NCBI RefSeq assembly: GCF_002250705.1
Contig: NZ_NMVP01000009.1
Location: 1 to 64,000 of the forward strand
Source of the DNA: Enemella evansiae
GTDB lineage: Bacteria > Actinomycetota > Actinomycetes > Propionibacteriales > Propionibacteriaceae
Length of the DNA: 64,000 nucleotides
Direction: 5' to 3'
Part shown: positions 18,409-27,180 of the stretch, one piece after another
How positions within the stretch are numbered: the first letter of the stretch is position 1
Layout: every line of letters begins with the position of its first letter
Translations under genes and position numbers: made by a program
The notes under the pieces: model-generated
Databases searched by the model: none
Told to the model about the DNA's origin: nothing
The model's input: the letters and a program-made list of their open reading frames with translations, nothing else

Positions 18409-19092
18409 TCATCTCAGGAAGTAGATGACGGAGAACAGGATGATCCACACCACGTCGACGAAGTGCCAGTAGTAGGAGACCGCGACCGCCGAGACTGCCT
18501 GCTCGTGGGTGAAGCGGCGGGCCAGATAGGTACGCCCCAGCACGTAGATGAATGCGATCAGGCCACCGGTCACGTGCAGGCCGTGGAAGCCGGTCGCCAG
18601 GAAGAACAGCGAGCCGTAGACGTTGGACTGCATGGTCAGGCCCTCGTGCCACAGCTGGGCGTACTCGTAGACCTGACCGCCGATGAAGATCGAGCCCATG
18701 ATGAAGGTGAGGATGTACCAGAAGCGCAGCTTCTTCACGTTGCCGTGCTCGGCGGCGAAGACACCCATCTGGCAGGTGACCGAGGACAGCACCAGGATGA
18801 TCGTGTTGATCAGCGCGAAGGTCACGTTGAGCATGCTCGAGCCCTGCTGCCACAGGGTGCCGTTCGGATCACCGGCGGTGGTGTTGTTGGTCACCGAGCG
18901 GACGGTGAAGTACGCCGCGAACAGCGCGGCGAAGAACATCAGCTCCGAGGCGAGCCAGACCATGGTGCCGACGGCGACCATGTCCGGGCGCCCCTTGACC
19001 CCGGTCAGCCGCGAACGGGCGATCGGTTGCAACGCACCGGTGGGCAGGTCTGTGGAACCGGCGTGGGGGGTCGTCTCGGAAGAAGTAGCCAC
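18409..19092 (-). CDS. ctaE: Cytochrome c oxidase subunit III (CtaE)
   Basis: A 227-residue subunit III with five or more membrane helices. The conserved segments [22 protein letters not shown] and a final [14 protein letters not shown] are visible. It is the first gene of the respiratory operon that continues into qcrCAB, and a promoter is expected in the 257-bp gap upstream. That gap (19093-19349) has no gene but contains the perfect palindrome ATCGGGGCCCCGAT at 19196-19209 and the divergent start of the receiver-like gene. Confidence 0.95.
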   Translation of the reverse strand: MATSSETTPHAGSTDLPTGALQPIARSRLTGVKGRPDMVAVGTMVWLASELMFFAALFAAYFTVRSVTNNTTAGDPNGTLWQQGSSMLNVTFALINTIILVLSSVTCQMGVFAAEHGNVKKLRFWYILTFIMGSIFIGGQVYEYAQLWHEGLTMQSNVYGSLFFLATGFHGLHVTGGLIAFIYVLGRTYLARRFTHEQAVSAVAVSYYWHFVDVVWIILFSVIYFLR

Positions 19093-19349
19093 GGGGTCAT
19101 TATTGCCAGAGTTTGCGGCCTCGTCATCCCGGCATCACCGCCATGGTGGCGTTGGAATCGGATCGTTGCCCGGAACGGGGCCTCCTGGGGCCCGAATCGG
19201 GGCCCCGATGTGTTGCGGATCACGCGCCCGCGGGCGCGGGTCAGGCGCGGTTTGGGCGGTGCTGGCGGTGCGCGATAGGACGGATACACTCCCTGCGAGG
19301 TCTTAGGGTCACCAGAACGTCCGGCCGGTAGCGGCCCAGTGAGGAACAG

Positions 19350-19808
19350 ATGAGCGCAGAATCGTCCACCCAGCGTCAGGCAACCGTGCTGGTCTACTCC
19401 GACGACCGCACGGTCCGGGACGCGATCCGGTTGGCTCTCGGCACCGAGGTGGCCCCCGACCTGCCCGCGGTGCGGGTGGTGGAGTGCGCCACCCCGCGCG
19501 CGGTCATCCAGACCATGGACAACTCGGTGGGGCAGGCCGGCCTCCGCCCGGAGGGCAGCATCGACGTGGTGGTCCTCGACGGCGAGGCGGTGCCCGCCGG
19601 CGGGATGGGGATCTGCCGCCAGCTCAAGGACGAGATCGCGCACTGCCCACCGGTGCTGGTCGTCGTCGGCCGGCAGGACGACGCGTGGCTCGCCACCTGG
19701 TCGCGGGCGGACGCCGTGGTGGCGCATCCGATCGACCCGGTGCGGTTGCCGCACGAGGTCGCCGGGCTGCTCCGCCAGCGGATCGCCGGCATCCCCGCGC
19801 AGGCCTGA
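19350..19808 (+). CDS. Receiver-like (CheY-fold) protein upstream of trpD
   Basis: A 152-residue protein resembling a response-regulator receiver domain without an output domain. It has a VYSDD acidic pair near residue 18 and a VVLDGE segment near residue 75 where the phospho-acceptor Asp would lie. A GAGGA ribosome site precedes ATG 19350. It lies 10 bp upstream of trpD and is probably cotranscribed. A receiver-like gene next to trpD and ctaE recurs in actinobacteria. I cannot name a partner kinase, and phosphorylation is not assured. Confidence 0.72.
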   Translation: MSAESSTQRQATVLVYSDDRTVRDAIRLALGTEVAPDLPAVRVVECATPRAVIQTMDNSVGQAGLRPEGSIDVVVLDGEAVPAGGMGICRQLKDEIAHCPPVLVVVGRQDDAWLATWSRADAVVAHPIDPVRLPHEVAGLLRQRIAGIPAQA

Positions 19809-19818
19809 AGCGGGCCCG

Positions 19819-20880
19819 ATGGTGTCGCAACAGCGCTGGCCGGACCTGCTCACCACGCTGGTCGCCGGCAGCGATCTGAGTGCCGAGCAGACCGCCTGGG
19901 CGATGCAGGAGGTGCTCAGCGGGTCGGCGAGTGACGTCCAGCTGGCGGCCTTCGCGGTGGCGTTGCGTGCCAAGGGGGAGACGGTCGAGGAGCTGCGCGG
20001 ACTGGCCGAGGCGATGCTCGACAAGGCCCGGCCGCTCGATCTCGATCCCGACGCGGTCGACGTCGTCGGGACCGGCGGGGACCGGGCCAACACCGTGAAC
20101 ATCTCCACGATGGCCGCGATCACCGCCGCGGCCGCCGGGGCCCGGGTGGCCAAGCACGGCAACCGGGCGGCCTCCTCGGCCTGCGGCACCGCCGACGTGC
20201 TCGAGGAGCTCGGGGTGGTGCTGGAGCTGCCCGCGGACAAGCAGCAGCAGGTGATGGACGCCGCCGGCATCGTCTTCCTGTTCGCCTCCTACTACCACTC
20301 CTCGCTGCGCCACGCGGCCGGCGTGCGCGCCGGCCTGGGCATCCAGACCACCTTCAACCTGCTCGGCCCGCTGGCCAATCCGGCCCGTCCCCGGGCCCAG
20401 GCGATCGGCATCGCCGACGCCCGCGCCGCGGCCCTGATCGCCGGGGTGCTGGCCGCCCGCGGGGTGCGCGGGATGGTCTTCCACGGTGACGACGGGCTCG
20501 ATGAGCTGACCACCACCACGAGCTCGCGGATCTGGCTGATCAACGACGGGCGGGTCGTCGAGACCACCCTCGATCCGCGCGAACTCGGCATCCCTGCCGC
20601 CCGCGTCGAGGACCTGGTCGGTGGCGACCGGGTGCGCAACGCCGAGGTGGCGCGCGCGGTGTTCGCCGGTGAGCCGGGACCGGTCCGCGACATCGTCACC
20701 CTTAACGCCGCCGCCGCGCTGCTGGCCTTCGCCGGACCGGACCTGGACCGCCCGGTGGCCGAGCAGTTCGCCGAGCAGCTGGAGCGGGCCCGGACGGTGC
20801 TCGACGACGGCAGTGCCCGCGCCAAGCTGGACCTCTGGGTGCGTACCACCCGGGACGCGGCCGCCGCGCAGGACGACTGA
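19819..20880 (+). CDS. trpD: Anthranilate phosphoribosyltransferase (TrpD)
   Basis: A 353-residue enzyme of tryptophan biosynthesis that transfers phosphoribosyl from PRPP to anthranilate. The PRPP-binding GTGGDRANTVNIST motif (near residue 85), KHGNRAAS and the DDGLDE metal motif (near residue 225) are all present. The N-terminal helical domain is complete. It is isolated from other trp genes here, as in mycobacteria. The start ATG 19819 gives MVSQQRW. Confidence 0.96.
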   Translation: MVSQQRWPDLLTTLVAGSDLSAEQTAWAMQEVLSGSASDVQLAAFAVALRAKGETVEELRGLAEAMLDKARPLDLDPDAVDVVGTGGDRANTVNISTMAAITAAAAGARVAKHGNRAASSACGTADVLEELGVVLELPADKQQQVMDAAGIVFLFASYYHSSLRHAAGVRAGLGIQTTFNLLGPLANPARPRAQAIGIADARAAALIAGVLAARGVRGMVFHGDDGLDELTTTTSSRIWLINDGRVVETTLDPRELGIPAARVEDLVGGDRVRNAEVARAVFAGEPGPVRDIVTLNAAAALLAFAGPDLDRPVAEQFAEQLERARTVLDDGSARAKLDLWVRTTRDAAAAQDD

Positions 20881-20889
20881 CCCTCTGGC

Positions 20890-21588
20890 TCAGCCGAGGC
20901 CGGGCCAGATCAGGGCAGCGAACTGGCCGATCAGCAGCGCCGGCCCGTAGGCGAACGCCCCGCGGCGGCCGCGGAGTGTCCGGTAGAGGCCGAAGGCCGC
21001 ACCGGCGAAGGTGCCGAGCAGCATCGCCCAGACCAGCACCCCCCAGCCACCGGCCGCCGCGGTGGCGCCGAGCACCGGTGCCAGGCGGACGTCGCCGAAG
21101 CCGAGACCGCCGACGAACCGCCAGATCAGCCACCAGAACGCGAAGCAGAGCAGCGCCCCGAGCAGGGCGCGGACCCCGACCCGCCACCCGGCCGCCAGCA
21201 CCGTGCCTGCGGCCCCGACCGCGGTCAGCACCCACAACGGCCTGGTCAGCCGCAGCGGCAGCCAGGTGGTCGCCGCATCGATGCAGCCGAGCAACACCCC
21301 CAGCGTCGCCAGCGGCAGCCACAGCGGCCAGAGCGCCGGCGGCGCCCGGCTGGTCAGCACCAGCAGCGCGGCCGCCGAACAGCCACCGACGGCGACCGCG
21401 AACCGCGGGGTGGCCAGCGCGGTATAGGGCAGTTTGCCCTGTTCGGCGCCGTCGTCGGGTTCGCCGAGTCGGGCCAGCAGCACCCGACCGGTCAGCGCCG
21501 TGCCGATCGCCAGCAGCGCCAGCACGCAGCCACCCAGGGCGGCCAGCAGCGGCGCGTCCCCCAGCTGCCGGCCGATCACGGCGCTCAC
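20890..21588 (-). CDS. Prepilin peptidase, A24 family, without the N-methylation domain
   Basis: A 232-residue polytopic membrane protein with about six or seven hydrophobic helices. The two catalytic Asp motifs of A24 aspartyl prepilin peptidases are visible, GCIDAATTW near residue 93 and GFGDVRLAP near residue 150. The Cys-containing cytoplasmic methyltransferase insert of full-length PilD is missing, which is common in actinobacterial and Flp-type peptidases. No pilin genes lie nearby, so its substrate is encoded elsewhere. The start is GTG 21588, 1 bp after the upstream HTH gene. Confidence 0.83.
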   Translation of the reverse strand: MSAVIGRQLGDAPLLAALGGCVLALLAIGTALTGRVLLARLGEPDDGAEQGKLPYTALATPRFAVAVGGCSAAALLVLTSRAPPALWPLWLPLATLGVLLGCIDAATTWLPLRLTRPLWVLTAVGAAGTVLAAGWRVGVRALLGALLCFAFWWLIWRFVGGLGFGDVRLAPVLGATAAAGGWGVLVWAMLLGTFAGAAFGLYRTLRGRRGAFAYGPALLIGQFAALIWPGLG

Positions 21589-21589
21589 T

Positions 21590-22090
21590 CTAGGCCGCCA
21601 GCGGCTCGGCCCCGGCGGCCCCGAGCTCCTCGGGTTCGTCGCACCAGACGGTCACCGCGCCGTGTGCCACGGCCAGCGCGGAGAGCGCCAACTCCTGCCG
21701 CAGCAGCACCGTGCCCTCGGCACCGTCACCGAGCGCGCGGACGGTGAGCTCGTCACCACCCAGGGCAGCCAGCAACTGCTCGTGCGGCACGGCGGCGGCG
21801 GTGAGCCGACGGACCAGCAGCACCGCGGGCTCGGCCCGGACCGGGGTGGCCAGCGCCTCCCGCAAGCGGTGCAGTTCGATCCGCATCAGCCGGTGCGCGG
21901 ACACCGGGAACAGCTTGCGCAGCGGCCGGCCGCCGACACCGACCAATCGGTGCAGCACCCTGGGCGGCACCCCCGCGTACACCGCCAGCTCGGTCACACC
22001 CAACCCGGTCTCGGCCAGCAGCCGGCGGCAGTGCATCCGGAACGGCCGGGCATCGACCCAGTCGTGCCGCGCATCGGTGATCATCGGCAT
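21590..22090 (-). CDS. Hypothetical protein with an N-terminal helix-turn-helix-like region
   Basis: A 166-residue protein. Residues 18-60 (LAVYAGVPPRVLHRLVG) look like a helix-turn-helix. The rest is Leu/Ala rich with no recognised domain. It is immediately upstream of the prepilin peptidase gene on the same strand. A role as a small DNA-binding regulator is inferred only from the predicted fold. The start ATG 22090 is followed by a second in-frame ATG. Confidence 0.6.
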   Translation of the reverse strand: MPMITDARHDWVDARPFRMHCRRLLAETGLGVTELAVYAGVPPRVLHRLVGVGGRPLRKLFPVSAHRLMRIELHRLREALATPVRAEPAVLLVRRLTAAAVPHEQLLAALGGDELTVRALGDGAEGTVLLRQELALSALAVAHGAVTVWCDEPEELGAAGAEPLAA

Positions 22091-22296
22091 CGTCTTCCCC
22101 CCTTGAGGTGATCTCTCACCCCTTACAGGCCCGCGGGGGAGCGCCGATGTCAGTGCTGCGGGAAGGAAATCTTGCTCGCGGCGGAGTCAGTCGTCGGGGG
22201 GGGGCCGACACGTCACTCGGACCAACCGCTCCTCTCCCGGTTCGCTCGCGTTCGCGAGGTCGGCCGTGGGAGACCCGTGTCACCGGGCAATGAGAA

Positions 22297-22329
22297 CGGG
22301 GCGGGCATCCCGGTGGGATGCCCGCCCCG
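22297..22329 (-). terminator. GC-rich terminator downstream of the sunset-domain gene
   Basis: A perfect 15-bp stem, CGGGGCGGGCATCCC and its complement, with a 3-nt loop. It lies 29 bp past the minus-strand stop at 22358. The remaining gap up to 22091 shows no gene. Confidence 0.78.
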
Positions 22330-22357
22330 CGGCGGTGTCAACGCTCGGCGCCGTGGC

Positions 22358-23206
22358 TCAGCGCTGGGCCTTCGAGAAACCGGCCTTCTCGGCGGCGTCC
22401 TCGGTGGTGAACCAGACGTCGGCGATGGTGCGCTCGTAGCCACCGCTGCCGGCGGTGTGGTACTTCATCGAGCGCTCGTTGCCCTTGATGGTGAAGCCCG
22501 CCGGCGGCTCGGCGCCGACGTAGGCGTCGGAGCCGTACTTGGAGCGGTCCACATCGGGAGCGGCGGTCTCGTTGGCCGGGCCGGTCCCGGTGGCGGTCCC
22601 GGCAGCGGCGCGGCCCGGGGCGTCCACCGGCTCGCCGAAGGACTGGGTGCTCGAGGTCGGCTTGCTCGGCTGGTACGCCGAGGCGCTGTGCGCCTGCCAG
22701 TCGGAGTCGGAGGGCGCCATGAACTTCTTCCACAGGAAGTAGCCAACGGCACCCAGCCCACCGAGGAGCAGCAGCACCACGAAGCCGCCACCCTTCTTCT
22801 TGGTCTTGGCCGGCTTGGCGCTCTTGCGCAGCGCCTTGATCTGCTGGGCCTGGGCCTTCTGCAGCTTCTTGCGGTCGCCGCGGGACAGCGTCAGGTCGCC
22901 GCGGAGGGCCTGCAGGGCGGCCAGACCGCGGTACTGCGCCTCCTGGGCGTTCGGGTTGTTCGCCAGATTCTCCAGTGCATCGGAGATCTTCGGCACCACG
23001 TCCTCATAGCTGCCGCGGGCCTTGATCTTGGCGGCAGAGACGGCCGGGGCCACTGCCACAGCGGCCTGCTGGGCGTACGCATTGCCCTTCTCCTTGGCGC
23101 TCGCAGCCAGCGGGGCGATCCGCTTGCGGGCGTCGGCGAGATAGGCGGCACCGGTCTCCGCGGCCGTGTGAGTGATCTCTGCGGCGGCGTTCTTCTTTGC
23201 CTTCAC
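22358..23206 (-). CDS. Membrane protein with C-terminal sunset domain
   Basis: A 282-residue protein. The N-terminal half (about 1-135) is an Ala/Lys-rich helical region without Cys. It is followed by a Lys-rich stretch and one membrane helix (GGGFVVLLLLGGLGAVGYFLW, about 140-160). A low-complexity Ser/Pro/Ala segment then leads to a C-terminal domain of about 45 residues (KGNERSMKYH, then VWFTTEDAAEKAGF). I recognise this as the so-called sunset domain of actinobacterial envelope proteins. The start is GTG 23206 with GGAGG at good spacing. Topology and role are inferred. Confidence 0.75.
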   Translation of the reverse strand: MKAKKNAAAEITHTAAETGAAYLADARKRIAPLAASAKEKGNAYAQQAAVAVAPAVSAAKIKARGSYEDVVPKISDALENLANNPNAQEAQYRGLAALQALRGDLTLSRGDRKKLQKAQAQQIKALRKSAKPAKTKKKGGGFVVLLLLGGLGAVGYFLWKKFMAPSDSDWQAHSASAYQPSKPTSSTQSFGEPVDAPGRAAAGTATGTGPANETAAPDVDRSKYGSDAYVGAEPPAGFTIKGNERSMKYHTAGSGGYERTIADVWFTTEDAAEKAGFSKAQR

Positions 23207-23386
23207 TTTTCCTCCGAGTTCGTATGGGGCCTCCCGGATGGGAGTTCTGCCACGGTATCCGTCCCGGGCAACCCGGTTGCGGGCGGGGGCTGTCCGGTCC
23301 CCCTCATTGGGAGGAGCGTGCCAAGATGGAGCCACCCGCCGAGGTGGCGGGACAACGGCATACCCCCGCAGAGAAAGGTGCCCACG

Positions 23387-23905
23387 GTGGCGAAGACCGC
23401 GACCCTGCACACCAACCACGGCGACGTGGTGATCAACCTGTTCGAGAACCACGCGCCGAAGACCGTCGACAACTTCGTCGGCCTGGCCACCGGCACCAAG
23501 GAGTACGCCGACCCGGAGACGGGGGAGAAGAAGACCGGCAAGTTCTACGACGGCCTGGGCTTCCACCGGATCATCGACGGCTTCATGATCCAGGGCGGCG
23601 ATCCGGTCGGCAACGGCACCGGCGGTCCCGGGTACAAGTTCGGCGACGAGTTCCACCCCGAGCTGCAGTTCGATCGTCCCTACCTGCTCGCGATGGCGAA
23701 CGCCGGGCCCGGTACGAACGGTTCGCAGTTCTTCATCACCGTCACCCAGACCCCGCACCTGAACCGTCGGCACACCATCTTCGGTGAGGTCGCCGATCAG
23801 GCCAGTCGCGATGTCGTGGACGCCATCGCCAAGGTGCGTACCGGTTCGTCGGACCGCCCGGTGGAGCCGGTCGTGATCGAGTCGGTCGAGGTCTCCGAGA
23901 GCTGA
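23387..23905 (+). CDS. ppiA: Peptidyl-prolyl cis-trans isomerase, cyclophilin type (PpiA)
   Basis: A 172-residue cytoplasmic cyclophilin. The catalytic segment FHRIIDGFMIQGGDP, the MANAGPGTNGSQFFIT motif and the Trp-equivalent region near LNRRHTIFGEV are visible. The start is GTG 23387 (VAKTATLHTNHG), preceded by AGAAAGG. Actinobacterial PpiA is widely conserved and lies next to the rhomboid-type gene, as here with only 4 bp between them. Some annotation schemes extend the frame upstream, but no start upstream gives family-like sequence. Confidence 0.94.
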   Translation: MAKTATLHTNHGDVVINLFENHAPKTVDNFVGLATGTKEYADPETGEKKTGKFYDGLGFHRIIDGFMIQGGDPVGNGTGGPGYKFGDEFHPELQFDRPYLLAMANAGPGTNGSQFFITVTQTPHLNRRHTIFGEVADQASRDVVDAIAKVRTGSSDRPVEPVVIESVEVSES

Positions 23906-23909
23906 TTCC

Positions 23910-24920
23910 ATGACCGAGGGGCGCGACGACAGGCCGGACTTCACCTGGGAGGAGTTCGCGGCCTCACCAGGGCCCGGTGGCGGGCCGCCGCCCAGTGACG
24001 ACGAGCGCTTCAAGCCCTGCTTCCGGCACCCGGACCGCTCCACCGGAATCACCTGCCAGCGGTGCGACCGCGCTATCTGCGGGGAATGCATGCGACCCGC
24101 CTCGGTGGGTTTCCAGTGCCCGGTCTGCGTCGCGGAGCAGCAGCTCGCCGACCATCCCTCCGGCGGCGGTCGCGGTGGCCGCGGCCGTGGCCGGCGGGGT
24201 GGCTCCGGCCGGGGTGGCGGCAGCAACTGGCGCGGCGGCGGTTCCGGTGGCCGCCGGCCGTTCAGCGGCCCCTCGCTGGCCGGGTTCCGGCTCGGCGGTG
24301 GCCCGGTCACCGTCACCGCGGCGCTGATGGTGCTGATGGCCTCGGTCGGGCTGATCGACCTGGTCACCCCCGGCCGACTCGCCAGCCAGGTGCTCGGCTA
24401 TTCCAGCACCGGCCTGGCGCAGGGTCAGCTCTGGCGGCTGGTCACCGGCATCCTGGTGCCCAGCGGCACGATTCTCAGCCTGCTGCTGAACCTGCTCTTC
24501 CTGTGGCTGATCGGCCGCGATGTGGAGGCCGCGCTGGGTCGCGGCCGGATGGTCGGGATCGCGATCATCTCCGGGCTCGGCTCGGCGGCCGCCCTCTCGC
24601 TGCTCTATCCGACGATTCCGCTGTGGGGGCTGGCGTACAGCGTGATCATCGGGCTGATCGCCGCTCGCGCCGCGCTCGGCTACCGGGCCGGTGAGGACGT
24701 CCGCAGCTATCTGATCCTGTTCGCGATCCTGCTGGTGTTCAATCTGGTCGTCGGGTCGATGGCCGGGGCGGTGAGCCTGCTCGGTGCGGTGATCGCCGGG
24801 ATCGCGAGTGGTGCGCTGCTCGGGACGGCGAGCGCGAACCGGACCCGGTTCGACACGATCGCGTTGATCACCCTCGGTGTCGTGCTGGCCGGCGTCTGCC
24901 TGGGCCGCGCGGTCGTCTGA
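23910..24920 (+). CDS. Rhomboid-family membrane protein with N-terminal zinc finger; catalytic residues apparently lost
   Basis: A 336-residue protein. Residues 35-75 form a B-box-like zinc finger (CFRHPD, CQRCDR, CGECM, CPVCV). A Gly/Arg-rich linker follows, then a rhomboid fold of six or seven helices from about residue 125. Active rhomboids have a GxSG Ser on TM4 and a His on TM6. Here the TM4 region reads LWGLAYSVIIGL and the TM6 region reads VSLLGAVIAGIASG, so the dyad seems replaced. It follows ppiA by 4 bp. It is probably a non-proteolytic pseudo-rhomboid, unless alignment shifts the Ser. Confidence 0.8.
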   Translation: MTEGRDDRPDFTWEEFAASPGPGGGPPPSDDERFKPCFRHPDRSTGITCQRCDRAICGECMRPASVGFQCPVCVAEQQLADHPSGGGRGGRGRGRRGGSGRGGGSNWRGGGSGGRRPFSGPSLAGFRLGGGPVTVTAALMVLMASVGLIDLVTPGRLASQVLGYSSTGLAQGQLWRLVTGILVPSGTILSLLLNLLFLWLIGRDVEAALGRGRMVGIAIISGLGSAAALSLLYPTIPLWGLAYSVIIGLIAARAALGYRAGEDVRSYLILFAILLVFNLVVGSMAGAVSLLGAVIAGIASGALLGTASANRTRFDTIALITLGVVLAGVCLGRAVV

Positions 24921-24929
24921 CGGCCGCGG

Positions 24930-25121
24930 TCAGTAGCCCGGGCTGGCGGTCGGGATCGGGATCGGGGTCCACGCCTCCTGCCGGGCCAGTGCCCAGGCGA
25001 GTACGCCGACGGTCACCGCCAGCAGGGTGGTCAGGATCGCCAGCGTCACCCAGAACCGCCGCGAGCGCGAGCGATGCTCCAGCAGCGGATCCTCGGTGGG
25101 CCCAGGGGCCTTGTCAGTCAC
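24930..25121 (-). CDS. Small single-pass membrane protein
   Basis: A 63-residue protein with a polar N-terminus, an Arg-rich stretch (HRSRSRRF) and one membrane helix (WVTLAILTTLLAVTVGVLAWALA). A short Pro/Thr-rich tail follows. The start GTG 25121 overlaps the end of the upstream AsnC-domain gene (stop 25114); ATG codons further upstream would give a larger overlap. Function is unknown. Coupling to the upstream gene suggests joint transcription. Confidence 0.6.
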   Translation of the reverse strand: MTDKAPGPTEDPLLEHRSRSRRFWVTLAILTTLLAVTVGVLAWALARQEAWTPIPIPTASPGY

Positions 25122-25389
25122 CGAGGGAGAAGGCCGCATCGAGGTCATGGCTGGAGTAGGCCCGGAACGCGATATGGGTCTCGGTGTCACTCACTCCGGG
25201 GATCTTGTTCAGCCGGTCGGCCACCACCGCGGCGACGGCGTCGTGGTCGCGGACCCGGACCATCGTGATCAGGTCCACCCGGCCGGTCACCGAGTAGACC
25301 TCGGTCACCCCATCGAGAGCGGCGATCTGTTCAGCCACCTCGGGAATCCGGGCGACATCGGCCTTGACGAAGACGATGGCAGTGACCAT
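25114..25389 (-). CDS. Lrp/AsnC ligand-binding (RAM) domain protein without DNA-binding domain
   Basis: A 91-residue stand-alone RAM domain. It starts MVTAIVFVKADVARI and contains the conserved turn VTGRVDLITMVRV, typical of the effector-binding half of Lrp/AsnC regulators. No HTH precedes it. Stand-alone versions of this domain form amino-acid-binding oligomers and may modulate full-length Lrp proteins; that role is inference. ATG 25389 is chosen over upstream codons because it opens the beta strand directly. The end overlaps the small membrane protein gene. Confidence 0.85.
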   Translation of the reverse strand: MVTAIVFVKADVARIPEVAEQIAALDGVTEVYSVTGRVDLITMVRVRDHDAVAAVVADRLNKIPGVSDTETHIAFRAYSSHDLDAAFSLGD

Positions 25390-25430
25390 GGTTCGCACCC
25401 TATCCAATCTCTGTTCGGCTCGCGCGGCGC

Positions 25431-27158
25431 TCACCGACGCTCGCCGAGGGTGTGCGCGGCCAAGCCGCCCTCGCCGAGCCCGACGTGCAGCGGCCAGGAC
25501 CAGTCGCCGGTCACCTCGATCAGGCGTACGCCCGGAGATTCCAGCCAGGCGGCGATCCGCTCGGCCTCCTCGACCGTCCCGGCGGGCAGTGGCGGCGGCG
25601 GAGCGACCACGGTCTCGGCCAGGGTCACCGCCTCCCGGGCCACCGCCTGCGGCACCTCACCGGGCCGGGCCAGCGCCGCACCGGCCAACCGGCCGTGGCG
25701 GATCACATGGATCTCCCAGCCCTGGTCGGTGTGCCGGGCGGCGACCAGTTCCGGGCAGCGGGACAGGCTCGCGACCCGGTGGTGGCGCAGGGCGGTGCTG
25801 GACCAGGCGGTCAGCCGGTCCCGCAGCACCTCGGCCTCCTCGAACCGCTGCTGTTCGATCAACCGGTGCATCCGGGACCGGGCCGCGGCCAGCACCGGAC
25901 GGACATCGCCCGCCAGGCACTCCCGCAACTGCTCGACCACCGCGGCGTACTCCTCGAGGCCAACGGAGTGGTCGCAGGGGGACAGACAGCGGCCCATCCC
26001 GGCCAGCGCGCATGGCGATCCCATGCCGCGCAGCGTCAACCGGTCGGTGCACTGCCGGATCGGGAAGGCGTCGTGCAGGGCGGCCAGCACCTGCTCGGCG
26101 GACTGCCGGTTGCGGAACGGGCCCAGATAGCTGGCGTCGTCGGCGCGCACCTGGCGGACCAGGGAGAGCCGGGGATAGGGCTCGTCGGTGACCTTCAGCC
26201 AGTGCAGCTTCCGGGGGAACCTGGAGCGCCGGTTGTAGCGCGGGGAGTGTTGCTCGATCAGCCGCAGCTCGGTCACCTCGGCCTGCAACGGGGTCACGCA
26301 GACCACCGCCTGCACGCCGTGCGCGACCCGGACCATCTCATCCATCCGGCGCCGGGTCTCGGCCGCGGTGAAGTAGCTGCGCACCCGGCGGCGGATGTTC
26401 GTGGACTTGCCGACATAGAGCACCCGGCGCTGCGGGCCGTCGGGCCCCGGCACCTCGTCGTGGAAGAGATAGACCCCGGGTTTGGCGGGCAGGTCATCGG
26501 CCCAGGTGCGCTTGGCGCGGCGCTGCGGGGAGACGCGGCGGGTGAACTCGAGCAGATCCTCCAGGGTGTGTACGCCGAGGTTGCCGATCCGCTCGATCAG
26601 GCCGTGCAGCACATCGACGGTGGCCCGCGCGTCGGAGAGCGCCCGGTGGTTCGGGGTGGTGGCGGCGTGGAAGTGGTTGGCCAGGGTGGCGAGCTTGTGG
26701 TTCGGCACCTCGTCGCGGAGCAGCACCTGCCGGGCGAGGGCGACGGTGTCCAGGGTGCGCGGGGCCGGCCAGGGCTGTTCGTGGGTGGCGCAGGCCCGTT
26801 TCAGGAAACCGATGTCGAAGCCGGCATTGTGCGCGACCCAGACCGCGCCGCGGCCGAACTCCAGGAACGCAGGCAGCACCTCGGCGAGCCTCGGCGCGCC
26901 GGCGACCAGCTGGTTGGTGATGCCGGTGAGCACCTGGATCAGCGCCGGGATGTGGGTGTTCGGGTCGACCAGCGTCTGGAACTCACCGATCACCTCACCG
27001 CCGCGCACCTTGACCGCGCCGATCTCGGTGATCGCATCGCTCTCGGACCCGCCGGTGGTCTCCAGGTCGACGACCACGAAGGTGGTCTCCGGCAGCGGCG
27101 TACCCAGATCGGTCAGGCTGGGTTGCAGGGGTGGTGCGATGCGGTGGGCCGTCGACAT
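25431..27158 (-). CDS. DEDD-type exonuclease fused to a UvrC-like GIY-YIG nuclease
   Basis: A 575-residue fusion. The first 200 residues are a DnaQ-like 3'-5' exonuclease with motif I VVDLETTG, motif II WVAHNAGFD and motif III HRALSDARATVDV. Residues from about 225 onward resemble the N-terminal half of UvrC: the GIY-YIG domain (PGVYLFHDEV, then VLYVGKSTNIRRRV), a Cys-rich segment (CALAGMGRCLSPC) and a UVR-like helix (LIEQQRFEEAEVLRDRL). Such actinobacterial fusions (Rv2191-like) are thought to act in DNA repair. The start is ATG 27158. It faces away from a palindromic element that fills the divergent gap. Confidence 0.87.
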   Translation of the reverse strand: MSTAHRIAPPLQPSLTDLGTPLPETTFVVVDLETTGGSESDAITEIGAVKVRGGEVIGEFQTLVDPNTHIPALIQVLTGITNQLVAGAPRLAEVLPAFLEFGRGAVWVAHNAGFDIGFLKRACATHEQPWPAPRTLDTVALARQVLLRDEVPNHKLATLANHFHAATTPNHRALSDARATVDVLHGLIERIGNLGVHTLEDLLEFTRRVSPQRRAKRTWADDLPAKPGVYLFHDEVPGPDGPQRRVLYVGKSTNIRRRVRSYFTAAETRRRMDEMVRVAHGVQAVVCVTPLQAEVTELRLIEQHSPRYNRRSRFPRKLHWLKVTDEPYPRLSLVRQVRADDASYLGPFRNRQSAEQVLAALHDAFPIRQCTDRLTLRGMGSPCALAGMGRCLSPCDHSVGLEEYAAVVEQLRECLAGDVRPVLAAARSRMHRLIEQQRFEEAEVLRDRLTAWSSTALRHHRVASLSRCPELVAARHTDQGWEIHVIRHGRLAGAALARPGEVPQAVAREAVTLAETVVAPPPPLPAGTVEEAERIAAWLESPGVRLIEVTGDWSWPLHVGLGEGGLAAHTLGERR

Positions 27159-27180
27159 GCCCCGCACGCTAAGCAACACC

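Noticed and set aside
22172..23386. Long N-terminal extension of the cyclophilin frame
   Set aside because: It is antisense to the sunset-domain gene and includes its terminator; the cyclophilin domain begins at the GTG at 23387.
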